Source: Burkholderiales bacterium
GTDB taxonomy: Bacteria > Pseudomonadota > Gammaproteobacteria > Burkholderiales > SG8-39
Length of the DNA: 11,909 bases
Assembly: GCA_020846575.1 (NCBI GenBank)
Contig: JADLDQ010000212.1
Location: 1-11,909 of the forward strand
Direction of reading: 5' to 3'
Below are positions 1 to 6,971 of the stretch, piece after piece (positions within the stretch are counted from its first letter, which is position 1; each line of letters starts with the position of its first letter). Made by a program: the position numbers and the translations under genes. Under the pieces are notes generated by a model that saw only the letters and a program-made list of their open reading frames with translations, ran no database searches and was not told the DNA's origin.

Positions 1-494
1 AGTTCGCGGGCGCGGGCGAGCAGCGCGGCGCGCTTGTCCGCTTCCGCGAGCGGCCGAAGCTGCAGCGCGATGCCCGAGGCGATGCGGGTGCGAAGGTCTT
101 CGCGCAGGGGCAGCTCGGCCGCGGGGCGGTCGCCCGCGGCGAGCAACGCGCCGCGGCGCGCGAGCAGCGCGTTGAAGCACTCGAAGAGCGCCGCCTCGCC
201 CGCGGCGTCGAGGCGCTGCACGTCGTCCGCGGCGAGCGCTTCGCTCGCCTCCAGAGCCTCCATGCGGGGGGGCGCGGCGTACGCGGCCGCGAGTCCGGCG
301 CGCCGGGCGGCATCCACGAAGCCGTGCAGCAGGTGCGACTTGCCGCTGCCCGCCTCGCCCCAGAGGTAGACGGCGCGCTCGCGGCGCGCGATCGCCTCGC
401 GGACCGCGCCGAGCGCGGCGGCATTCGCGCCCGCGACGAAGTTCTCGAGCGTCGGCGCCGGGTGCGGTGCGAGTTCCAGGATCAGCTGCTGCAT
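1..494 (-). CDS. hda: Hda, DnaA-family regulatory inactivator (3' end outside window)
   Basis: This is an AAA+ protein of the DnaA-like Hda family. With the beta clamp it stimulates hydrolysis of DnaA-bound ATP after initiation and so prevents re-initiation. Reading leftward from ATG at 494, 164 codons are visible. The N-terminus MQQLILEL resembles the clamp-binding QL-x-L segment. Walker A is GEAGSGKSHLL (about residues 46-56). The Walker B-like stretch is LAADDVQRLD, and the arginine-rich LREDLRTRIASG matches the box VII/sensor region. The DnaA DNA-binding domain IV is absent from what is visible, and Hda lacks it. The C-terminal part (E. coli Hda is about 230-250 residues) lies beyond position 1. 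No strong Shine-Dalgarno precedes the ATG, so the start rests on the conserved N-terminus. It is divergent from purM. A truncated DnaA or another DnaA paralogue is less likely. Confidence 0.87.
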   Translation of the reverse strand, partial: MQQLILELAPHPAPTLENFVAGANAAALGAVREAIARRERAVYLWGEAGSGKSHLLHGFVDAARRAGLAAAYAAPPRMEALEASEALAADDVQRLDAAGEAALFECFNALLARRGALLAAGDRPAAELPLREDLRTRIASGIALQLRPLAEADKRAALLARARE

Positions 495-536
495 GTCAGC
501 GGTGCGGCGGAGCCGCTCGCCCGCGAAGGTCCGCCG

Positions 537-553
537 GCGCCGGACGCCGGCGC
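537..553. repeat. GC hairpin in hda-purM divergent region
   Basis: A perfect 7-bp inverted repeat, GCGCCGG-ACG-CCGGCGC, lies between hda and purM just upstream of the purM -10 element. It could form a hairpin in the hda leader or serve as an operator. In DNA this GC-rich it may also be chance. Confidence 0.3.
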
Positions 554-561
554 GAATTGAG

Positions 562-567
562 TAGAAT
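562..567 (+). promoter_or_regulatory. Probable purM -10 element (TAGAAT)
   Basis: TAGAAT lies 40 bp upstream of the purM start and matches the sigma70 -10 consensus at five of six positions. No convincing TTGACA-like -35 is found 16-18 bp upstream. The same hexamer occurs before dnaE and bfr, which supports a real -10 class in this genome. The predicted leader is about 33 nt. Confidence 0.45.
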
Positions 568-606
568 CGCGGGGAAAACCCGTTACTTTAGCGGCACTTC
601 ACCGAA

Positions 607-1650
<1,044 letters not shown>

Positions 1651-1783
1651 CACCTTGATGCAAGAGGAGCCACCGCACCTGGTGGATTCCCGCTTCCAGG
1701 TGAAAGACGCGCGCTTCAGTGCGGGCAGGCGCGTGCCTTCGTGAAGACGGGGGACCGCCGCCGGCGTTGACGCATCAGGGCGC

Positions 1784-1886
1784 TGGCGTCCCGGTTGTCG
1801 AACGCGCGATGGCGCCGCTCGCCGGGTGACACGGCGGCGCCTCGCGCCGGCGCGTCGAAACCGCGTTCGACGCGGTGGCGTCCCGG
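1784..1886. repeat. MITE-like arrangement: direct repeats outside inverted repeats
   Basis: Two identical 11-bp direct repeats, TGGCGTCCCGG (1784-1794 and 1876-1886), bracket a perfect 10-bp inverted pair: GTCGAACGCG (1797-1806) and CGCGTTCGAC (1862-1871). Gaps of 2 and 4 bp separate the direct from the inverted repeats. The geometry recalls a small non-autonomous element with target duplication. However, the gaps and the unusual 11-bp duplication argue for caution, and no transposase is present. It could equally be a regulatory repeat cluster upstream of dnaE. Confidence 0.35.
1851..1874. repeat. 24-bp perfect palindrome upstream of dnaE
   Basis: Nine-bp arms CGCGTCGAA (1851-1859) and TTCGACGCG (1866-1874) are separated by ACCGCG. 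The palindrome ends 56 bp before the putative dnaE -10 element. It could bind a dimeric regulator or form a hairpin. Its right arm overlaps the right inverted repeat of the 1784-1886 structure. Confidence 0.45.
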
Positions 1887-1930
1887 CGCGCCGGCAGGGC
1901 GATGCGCGCGGCCGCAGAAATTCGGGGGTG

Positions 1931-1936
1931 TAGAAT
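1931..1936 (+). promoter_or_regulatory. Probable dnaE -10 element (TAGAAT)
   Basis: TAGAAT lies 32 bp upstream of the dnaE ATG and predicts a leader of about 26 nt. A matching -35 hexamer is not evident in the GC-rich upstream DNA. The support is the identical hexamer at equivalent positions before purM and bfr. Confidence 0.45.
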
Positions 1937-1968
1937 TTCCGCGACTTCGCGCTGCTTCGAGACACGCC

Positions 1969-4900
1969 ATGCCGCATCCAACGCTCGCGCATCCTTCCTT
2001 CGTTCACCTGCGGCTGCATTCCGAGTATTCGATCAGCGACAGCGTGGTGCGCATCGACGCGGCGGTGCGGCGCGCGGCTGACGAGGGGATGCCCGCGCTC
2101 GCGCTGACCGACCTCGCCAACGTGTTCGGCCTGGTCAAGTTCTACAAGGCGGCGCGCGCTGCGGGCGTCAAGCCGATCATCGGCTGCGATGCCTGGATAA
2201 CCAACGAAGTCGAGCGCGACAAGCCGCACCGCGTGCTGCTGCTCGTGCAGTCGCGCGAGGGCTACCGGCGCCTGTCGGACTGGCTGTCGCGCGCCTGGAT
2301 CGAAAACCCGCACCGGGGCCGCGGCGAGATCCGCGCGGACTGGTTTGCCGAGGGTACCGGGGGTGTCGTCTGCCTTTCCGGTGGGCCCTGCGGCGAGCTA
2401 TCGGCGGCGATCCTTCAGGACAACGCGGCGCAGGCCGAGCGGCTGGCGCGCACCTGGGCGGGGCTGTTTCCGGGACGCTACTACATCGAGCTGCAGCGCG
2501 CGGGTATGCCGCACACGGAGCGCTGCGTGCAGGGTGCGGTGCGGCTCGCCGCACGCCTGTCGCTGCCGGTGGTGGCGACCCATCCGGTGCAGTTCCTCGC
2601 GCCCGAGGAGTACACCGCGCACGAGGCGCGGGTGTGCATCGCGGAAGGCTTCGTGCTCGCGGACCAGCGGCGCGTGCGCGCGTTCACGCCCCAGTGCCAC
2701 TTCCGCAGCGCCGCCGAGATGGCCGAGGCGTTCGCCGATCTGCCCGAGGCGCTCGCCAACAGCGTCGAGATCGCGCGGCGCTGCAGCCTGGAGCTGGAGC
2801 TGGGCCGCTGGAAGCTGCCGCTGTTCCCGACGCCCTGCGGCGTGGGGCTCGAAGAGCATCTGGCTTCGCAGGCGCGCGCGGGCCTGGCGCGCCGGCTCGA
2901 GGCCCTGTACCCGGAGCCGCAGGCGCGCGCCGCGGCGCGCGGGACCTACCTCGAGCGGCTCGAGTTCGAGATCCGCACCATCACCCAGATGGGCTTCTCG
3001 GGCTACTTCCTCATCGTCGCCGACTTCATCAACTGGGCGAAGGCGCTGCGCGACGAGGCCTTCCCGAGCGGCATCCCGGTCGGCCCGGGCCGGGGGTCGG
3101 GGGCGGGATCGCTGGTGGCGTACTCGCTGGGCATCACCGACCTCGACCCGCTGCGCTACAAGCTCCTGTTCGAGCGCTTCCTCAACCCGGAGCGGGTATC
3201 GATGCCGGATTTCGACATCGACTTCTGCCAGGAAGGGCGCGACCGGGTGATCGACTACGTCCGGCGCAAGTACGGCAGGGAATCGGTGTCGCAGATCGCC
3301 ACCTTCGGCACCATGGCCGCCAAGGCGGTGGTGCGCGACGCCGGGCGGGTGCTCGAATGGCCCTACAGTCGCGCCGACGAACTCGCGAAGCTCGTTCCGT
3401 TCCAGCCCGGCAAGACGGTGACCCTGCGGCCGCGCATCGACCCGGACGACCGCCAGACCATCTACGCGCGCGAGGTCGAGCCGCAGATCGAGCAGCGCGA
3501 GGCATCCGACGAGGAGACCCGCCAGCTGCTGGAGCTGGCGATGCAGCTGGAGGGCCTCGCGCGCAACGTCGGCATGCACGCCGGTGGCGTGCTGATCGCG
3601 CCGGGACGGCTCACCGATTTCTGCCCGCTGTACGTCGCGCAGGGTTCCGAGAACCCGGTGTCGATGCTCGACAAGGACGACGTGGAGGCGGTCGGACTGG
3701 TGAAGTTCGATTTCCTGGGCCTCACCACGCTCACCATCCTCGACTGGACCTCGCGCCACGTGCGCAGGCTGCACGACCCGGGGTTCGATCTCGCGCGCAT
3801 CCCGCTCGACGACGCGCGCGCCTACCAGGTGTTCGCCTCGGCCAACACCACGGCGGTGTTCCAGTTCGAATCGCGGGGCATGCGCGACCTGCTCAAGCGC
3901 GCCCGGCCCGACCGATTCGAGGACATCGTCGCGCTGGTGGCGCTGTACCGCCCCGGCCCGATGGAGCTGATCCCCGAGTTCTGCGAGCGCAAGCACGGCC
4001 GGGGCTTCGACTATCCCGACCCGCGCGTCGAGGCCATCCTCTCCGAGACCTACGGCATCATGGTCTACCAGGAGCAGGTGATGCAGATGGCGCAGATCAT
4101 CGGTGGCTACTCCCTGGGCGGGGCCGACCTGCTGCGCCGCGCGATGGGCAAGAAGAAGCCCGAGGAGATGGCCGAGCACCGCGGCACCTTCCGCTCGGGC
4201 GCATCGGCGAACGGCCTGTCGGCGGAGAAGGCCGATCAGCTGTTCGACCTGATGGAGAAGTTCGCGGGCTACGGCTTCAACAAGTCGCACGCCGCCGCCT
4301 ACGCGCTGGTCGCCTACCAGACTGCCTGGCTGAAGGCGCACCACCCGGCCGCGTTCATGGCCGCGAACATGAGCGCGGTGATGGGCGACACCGACAAGAT
4401 CGGCCAGCTCCGCCAGGACGCCGCGGCCAACGGCCTGGTGGTGCTCGCGCCCGACGTGAACAGCGGCGGCTACCGCTTCGAGCCCGTGGACGAGCGCACC
4501 CTGCGCTACGGCCTGGGGGCGGTGAAGGGCACCGGGGAATCGGCGATCGGGGCGATACTCGCGGCGCGCGCGCTGGACGGGCCGTTCGGCGATCTGTTCG
4601 AGTTCTGCCGGCGCATCGACCGGCGCATCGTCAATCGCCGCGCGATCGAGGCGCTGGTGCGCGCGGGCGCCTTCGATGCTATCGACGAGCACCGCGCGCG
4701 TCTGCTTGCCTCGGTCGGCGTCGCGCTGGAGGCGGGCGAGCACGCCGAGCGCCACGCACGGCAGGCGAACCTGTTCGGCGCGGCGCACGAGGGACATCTG
4801 CCGGCCGACTCGATGGTCGCGGCGCAGCGCTGGACCGAAGCCGAGAAGCTGCAGCAGGAGAAGCTCGCGCTCGGCTTGTACCTGTCGGGACATCCGTTCG

Positions 4901-5484
4901 ATCACTACCGGGCTGAGTTCGCGGCCTTTGTGCACTGCCGGCTCGCCGAGCTCGCGCCGCGGCCCGAGCCGGTGCTCCTCGCCGGCATCGTCGCGGGCGC
5001 GCGCTTGCAGCAGACGCGCCGGGGCCGCATGGCGGTGATCCTGCTGGACGACGCGAGCCAGCAGGTCGAGGTGACGGCGTTCTCCGAGGTGTACGAGGAG
5101 AGCCGCGAGCACCTGAAGGAGGACAGCCCCGTCGTGATCCAGGGCAGAGTATCCCGCGACGAATTCAGCGGCGGCGTGCGCGTGCAGGCGGACCGGATCC
5201 TGTCCCTCGCGCAGGCGCGCAACCGCTTCGCTCGCGTGCTGCGGCTGTCGATGAACGGCGCGGTTTCGGTCGAAGGGGCGGCAGGTGCGGCACGGCTGCG
5301 CGCGCTGCTCGCGCCCTACCGCAGCGGCAACTGCCCGGTGGCGATCCGCTACGAGACCTGCGGCGCGAGCGTCGAGATGCGCCTGCCCGAGCAATGGCGC
5401 ATCCGGCCCGATGACGGCCTGCTGGCGGAACTCGTCGCGTGGCTGCGGCCGGAGAACGTGGAAGTGCTCTACCAGTTGCAGTAG
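1969..5484 (+). CDS. dnaE: DNA polymerase III alpha subunit (DnaE1 type)
   Basis: This is the replicative polymerase subunit that extends DNA in the Pol III holoenzyme. The 1171-residue product is close to the roughly 1160 residues of E. coli DnaE. An N-terminal PHP domain starts at FVHLRLHSEYS (11-21). The C-family palm carries VGPGRGSGAGS and the catalytic aspartates of PDFDID (D414, D416). The third aspartate is in KFDFLGL (D581). The fingers region contains ALYRPGPMELIPEF, and AGYGFNKSHAAAYA lies further on. The internal clamp-binding motif is QANLF (932-936), followed by an OB fold at about 1002-1080 (LLAGIVAGAR). ATG 1969 was chosen because homology begins there; the open frame upstream to 1795 is unlike DnaE. 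The Shine-Dalgarno is poor. No frameshift is seen. The gene converges on bfr. Confidence 0.97.
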   Translation: MPHPTLAHPSFVHLRLHSEYSISDSVVRIDAAVRRAADEGMPALALTDLANVFGLVKFYKAARAAGVKPIIGCDAWITNEVERDKPHRVLLLVQSREGYRRLSDWLSRAWIENPHRGRGEIRADWFAEGTGGVVCLSGGPCGELSAAILQDNAAQAERLARTWAGLFPGRYYIELQRAGMPHTERCVQGAVRLAARLSLPVVATHPVQFLAPEEYTAHEARVCIAEGFVLADQRRVRAFTPQCHFRSAAEMAEAFADLPEALANSVEIARRCSLELELGRWKLPLFPTPCGVGLEEHLASQARAGLARRLEALYPEPQARAAARGTYLERLEFEIRTITQMGFSGYFLIVADFINWAKALRDEAFPSGIPVGPGRGSGAGSLVAYSLGITDLDPLRYKLLFERFLNPERVSMPDFDIDFCQEGRDRVIDYVRRKYGRESVSQIATFGTMAAKAVVRDAGRVLEWPYSRADELAKLVPFQPGKTVTLRPRIDPDDRQTIYAREVEPQIEQREASDEETRQLLELAMQLEGLARNVGMHAGGVLIAPGRLTDFCPLYVAQGSENPVSMLDKDDVEAVGLVKFDFLGLTTLTILDWTSRHVRRLHDPGFDLARIPLDDARAYQVFASANTTAVFQFESRGMRDLLKRARPDRFEDIVALVALYRPGPMELIPEFCERKHGRGFDYPDPRVEAILSETYGIMVYQEQVMQMAQIIGGYSLGGADLLRRAMGKKKPEEMAEHRGTFRSGASANGLSAEKADQLFDLMEKFAGYGFNKSHAAAYALVAYQTAWLKAHHPAAFMAANMSAVMGDTDKIGQLRQDAAANGLVVLAPDVNSGGYRFEPVDERTLRYGLGAVKGTGESAIGAILAARALDGPFGDLFEFCRRIDRRIVNRRAIEALVRAGAFDAIDEHRARLLASVGVALEAGEHAERHARQANLFGAAHEGHLPADSMVAAQRWTEAEKLQQEKLALGLYLSGHPFDHYRAEFAAFVHCRLAELAPRPEPVLLAGIVAGARLQQTRRGRMAVILLDDASQQVEVTAFSEVYEESREHLKEDSPVVIQGRVSRDEFSGGVRVQADRILSLAQARNRFARVLRLSMNGAVSVEGAAGAARLRALLAPYRSGNCPVAIRYETCGASVEMRLPEQWRIRPDDGLLAELVAWLRPENVEVLYQLQ

Positions 5485-5486
5485 CG

Positions 5487-5511
5487 CGCCGCGCCCGGGC
5501 CGGGCGCGGCG
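5487..5511. terminator. Strong GC hairpin between convergent dnaE and bfr
   Basis: CGCCGCGCCC (5487-5496) pairs perfectly with GGGCGCGGCG (5502-5511) around GGGCC. It begins 2 bp after the dnaE stop and lies 6 bp from the bfr stop. Its position between convergent genes suggests a shared bidirectional terminator. There is no T tract on either side, so it may act as a barrier hairpin rather than a classical intrinsic terminator. Confidence 0.6.
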
Positions 5512-5517
5512 GCGCGT

Positions 5518-5985
5518 TCAGCTTGCCTGCGACTGCAGGTAGTTCTGTATCCCGATCTCACCGATCAGGTGCAGCTGGGTTTCCAGCCAGTCGATGTGCT
5601 CTTCCTCGGATTCGAGAATGTTCTCGAACAGTTCCCTGGAGACGTAGTCCGGGACGCGTTCGCAATGGGCGATCGCCTCGCGCAGGTCCAGGTGAGCGCG
5701 CTGCTCCAGCTTCAGGTCGCACGCCAGCGCCTCCTGTACGTTCTCGCCGATGAGCAGTTTGTCCAGGTCCTGCAGGTTAGGCAGGCCTTCGAGAAACAGG
5801 ACGCGCTCGATGAGAGCATCGGCGTGCTTCATCTCGTCGATCGATTCGTGCTTCTCCTTTTCTGCCAGCCTGGCATACCCCCAGTTCTTGAACATGCGGG
5901 AGTGCAGGATGTACTGGTTGATCGCGGTGAGCTCGTTCTTCAGTACGCGGTTGAGGTGCTCGACGACCTTGGCTTCGCCTTTCAT
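5518..5985 (-). CDS. bfr: Bacterioferritin (heme-binding, ferroxidase-competent)
   Basis: This cytosolic 24-mer shell oxidises Fe(II) and stores it as a ferric mineral, with heme bound between subunit pairs. The 155-residue product matches the usual 155-160. The full diiron ferroxidase set aligns at E. coli numbering: E18, E51, H54, E94, E127 and H130, plus Y25. The heme ligand M52 is present, so this is a true Bfr and not a plain ferritin. The ATG at 5985 has a purine-rich GGAG stretch about 10 nt upstream. The gene lies downstream of bfd on the same strand with a 151-bp gap. A TAGAAT -10 element in that gap suggests its own promoter. A GGTGGC/GCCACC stem (6008-6025) would lie in its leader. 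bfr next to bfd matches the known partnership in which Bfd reduces the stored iron. Confidence 0.97.
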   Translation of the reverse strand: MKGEAKVVEHLNRVLKNELTAINQYILHSRMFKNWGYARLAEKEKHESIDEMKHADALIERVLFLEGLPNLQDLDKLLIGENVQEALACDLKLEQRAHLDLREAIAHCERVPDYVSRELFENILESEEEHIDWLETQLHLIGEIGIQNYLQSQAS

Positions 5986-6045
5986 GGATCTCGCTCCGGG
6001 GAATTTCGGTGGCCGAGGCGCCACCCGGCCGGGATCTGAACGCGG

Positions 6046-6062
6046 GGCCGATTCTATCGGCC
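6046..6062 (-). promoter_or_regulatory. bfr promoter -10 inside a perfect palindrome
   Basis: GGCCGAT-TCT-ATCGGCC is a perfect 7-bp inverted repeat. Read on the minus strand its centre spells TAGAAT, the same hexamer found before purM and dnaE, about 66 bp upstream of the bfr start. A dimeric repressor bound here would occlude the -10 directly. I see no Fur-like sequence in it, and no good -35. Confidence 0.45.
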
Positions 6063-6090
6063 GGCGCACGAACGCGCTCGCAGGGATGCT

Positions 6091-6107
6091 CTGCCGCCTC
6101 GCGGCAG
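6091..6107. terminator. Hairpin after bfd, possible terminator or processing stem
   Basis: CTGCCGC-CTC-GCGGCAG is a perfect 7-bp stem with a 3-nt loop, 29 bp downstream of the bfd stop and upstream of the bfr -10. It has no U tract in the bfd direction. It may attenuate or separate bfd from bfr transcripts. Confidence 0.35.
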
Positions 6108-6136
6108 GGGTTTCGAGCCGGGGCCGAGCCTGGGTC

Positions 6137-6331
6137 TCAGGCGAGTGCCGAGCGCTCCCTGGCCGCATCGCCGGCGCACTCGAGGTACTGGACTGCGCAG
6201 CTTTCGCAGCGGCCGCACCGGTTGCCGATGCCCATTTCGGATTTGAGCTCCGACAGCGAGCAGGCCCGGTGCTCCTCGATGTAAGAGCGCAGCTGGCGAT
6301 CGGTGATGCCGTTGCAGACGCAGACGTACAC
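6137..6331 (-). CDS. bfd: Bacterioferritin-associated ferredoxin
   Basis: This small [2Fe-2S] protein docks on bacterioferritin and passes electrons to its heme so that stored ferric iron is reduced and released. The 64-residue product has the typical length. The four cluster ligands sit at the E. coli positions: C4 and C6 in MYVCVC, and C39 and C42 in NRCGRC; an extra C45 follows. The start is GTG at 6331, preceded by AGAGGTG at good spacing, and it yields the family-typical MYVC N-terminus. No in-frame ATG lies nearby. It heads a bfd-bfr pair and is divergent from hemP. A sigma70-like promoter and a FNR-like site lie in the shared upstream region. Confidence 0.95.
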   Translation of the reverse strand: MYVCVCNGITDRQLRSYIEEHRACSLSELKSEMGIGNRCGRCESCAVQYLECAGDAARERSALA

Positions 6332-6357
6332 GCAAGCACCTCTGATTGATGAGACGA

Positions 6358-6386
6358 ATTATCAGGTGAGAAAGTAATAATTGCAA
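6358..6386 (-). promoter_or_regulatory. Predicted sigma70 promoter of bfd
   Basis: On the minus strand TTGCAA (6386-6381) and GATAAT (6363-6358) are 17 bp apart, matching the -35 at four of six and the -10 at five of six positions. The start would fall near 6351, giving a leader of about 20 nt that contains the AGAGGTG ribosome-binding site. Confidence 0.5.
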
Positions 6387-6398
6387 TGTGAACGACAA

Positions 6399-6412
6399 TT
6401 GATCTAAGTCAA
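6399..6412. promoter_or_regulatory. FNR/Anr-like site between bfd and hemP
   Basis: TTGAT-CTAA-GTCAA matches the FNR consensus TTGATNNNNATCAA at nine of ten defined bases. It is centred at 6405.5. A TATATG -10-like hexamer at 6435-6440 would put a rightward start near 6447, which places the site at about -41.5, the classical class II activation position. There is no -35 in the proper place, as expected for such a promoter. It is also about 54 bp upstream of the predicted bfd start. In AT-rich DNA other -10 choices exist, for example TATCAT at 6426-6431. Confidence 0.45.
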
Positions 6413-6481
6413 ACTACGCGACAACTATCATAACTATATGGTGTACAAGCCTTTTAAATGTATTTCCAGAAAACTAATTCA

Positions 6482-6510
6482 TTTACAACGCGAATAAGAA
6501 TCATTATTAT
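6482..6510 (+). promoter_or_regulatory. Predicted sigma70 promoter of hemP
   Basis: TTTACA (6482-6487) and TATTAT (6505-6510) are separated by exactly 17 bp, each one base off consensus. The start would be near 6517, which is the A of the hemP ATG, so the transcript would be leaderless. The Fur-like palindrome covers the spacer and -10. Confidence 0.6.
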
Positions 6511-6511
6511 T
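6493..6511. promoter_or_regulatory. Fur box (9-1-9 palindrome)
   Basis: AATAAGAAT-C-ATTATTATT is a 9-1-9 inverted repeat with one mismatched pair. In a one-register alignment it also matches 14 of 19 positions of the classical Fur box. It overlaps the -10 and spacer of the hemP promoter, so Fur-Fe(II) binding would block RNA polymerase in iron-replete cells. Confidence 0.7.
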
Positions 6512-6516
6512 TAAAA

Positions 6517-6714
6517 ATGCTTCCGCCGAATGCCGCCCGCTCGAAGGGTGATCCCCACGCGACGCAGGCCCCGGCGCCCGCCAGACGGGCAGCCCCGCGC
6601 CGGATCTCGAGCACCGAGCTGCTGGGCGAGGGCGGCGAACTGGTGATCGAGCACCTCGGGCGCGAATACCGGTTGCGCCGGACGCGCAACGGCAAGCTGA
6701 TTCTCACCGCATGA
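6517..6714 (+). CDS. hemP: HemP family hemin uptake regulator/protein
   Basis: This is a small protein of the HemP/HmuP family. Members are known from work in Burkholderia and rhizobia to be needed for heme-uptake gene expression, acting as DNA-binding activator or coactivator. Of 65 residues, the conserved core is 29-65: RRISSTELLGEGGELVIEH, then GREYRLRRTRNGKLILTA. Residues 1-28 are a Pro/Ala/Arg-rich, probably disordered tail. ATG 6517 is the only usable start, since no other ATG, GTG or TTG precedes the core. It has no Shine-Dalgarno and lies 7 bp from a good -10, which suggests leaderless translation. It is under the Fur box and heads the tonB-exbBD-permease series, with the heme receptor further downstream. 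Confidence 0.92.
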   Translation: MLPPNAARSKGDPHATQAPAPARRAAPRRISSTELLGEGGELVIEHLGREYRLRRTRNGKLILTA

Positions 6715-6971
6715 GAAACCCGGTGAAGGCACTCGAGATGAACGAACGCCTCGTGACGACAGTGGTCTTGTCCGCGCCGTGCCCGATGGCCCCGCATGGG
6801 CGCAGCGGCAGCCCGCGCCTCGCACGCCGCGCCCCCGGGCCGCTGCGCCGCGTTGCCGAACATCGGCGTGCGCGCCAGGTGATACAGGTGATACGGGAGA
6901 TCCGCAGCACAGCGCCGAACACCTGGAACCCTGCGGCGGGCGCTGCCGGCCGGGGCGGCCGGTTGCGGTGA
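6711..6971 (+). CDS. Uncertain 86-residue arginine-rich ORF between hemP and tonB
   Basis: I do not recognise this product. Its ATG overlaps the hemP stop as ATGA, and its stop overlaps a tonB GTG start as GTGA; both are geometries typical of translationally coupled genes. By my count about 82% of its codons end in G or C, against about 71% for the competing tonB frame, which gives weak support for coding. The sequence is basic, with many Arg, Pro and Ala, and lacks a clear domain, signal peptide or membrane helix. An internal ATG at 6738 has AAGG 9 nt upstream and would give 77 residues. It may instead be non-coding spacer of 253 bp. Confidence 0.33.
   Translation: MRNPVKALEMNERLVTTVVLSAPCPMAPHGRSGSPRLARRAPGPLRRVAEHRRARQVIQVIREIRSTAPNTWNPAAGAAGRGGRLR
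6877..6894. repeat. 9-bp tandem duplication
   Basis: AGGTGATAC occurs twice in immediate tandem. Because the unit is nine bases, it keeps the 86-residue frame open and encodes a repeated QVI. Confidence 0.6.

Larger units (their letters stand above)
1651..1968. other. Gene-free, repeat-rich purM-dnaE intergenic region
   Basis: I find no convincing gene in these 318 bp. A 28-codon ATG frame (1658-1744) has no recognisable product. The dnaE reading frame stays open upstream to 1795, but the extra residues do not resemble DnaE. A possible stem just after purM (CACCTGG at 1677-1683 with CCAGGTG at 1696-1702) has no T tract. Another stem pairs GGCGCCG (1811-1817) with CGGCGCC (1835-1841). The repeat cluster at 1784-1886 and the dnaE -10 element are listed separately. 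Confidence 0.6.

Noticed and set aside
1795..1968. Extended N-terminus for dnaE
   Set aside because: The frame is open, but the residues are unlike DnaE, a TAGAAT -10 lies inside, and homology begins at ATG 1969.
2398..5394. 998-codon open frame opposite dnaE
   Set aside because: It is an antisense shadow of a long GC-rich gene. The product is a low-complexity Arg/His/Ala/Leu mix with no recognisable domain, while dnaE is unmistakable.
5986..6339. N-terminal extension of bfr covering bfd in another frame
   Set aside because: The bfr frame stays open upstream, but the residues are unrelated to ferritins and overlap the real bfd gene. ATG 5985 gives the exact family length.
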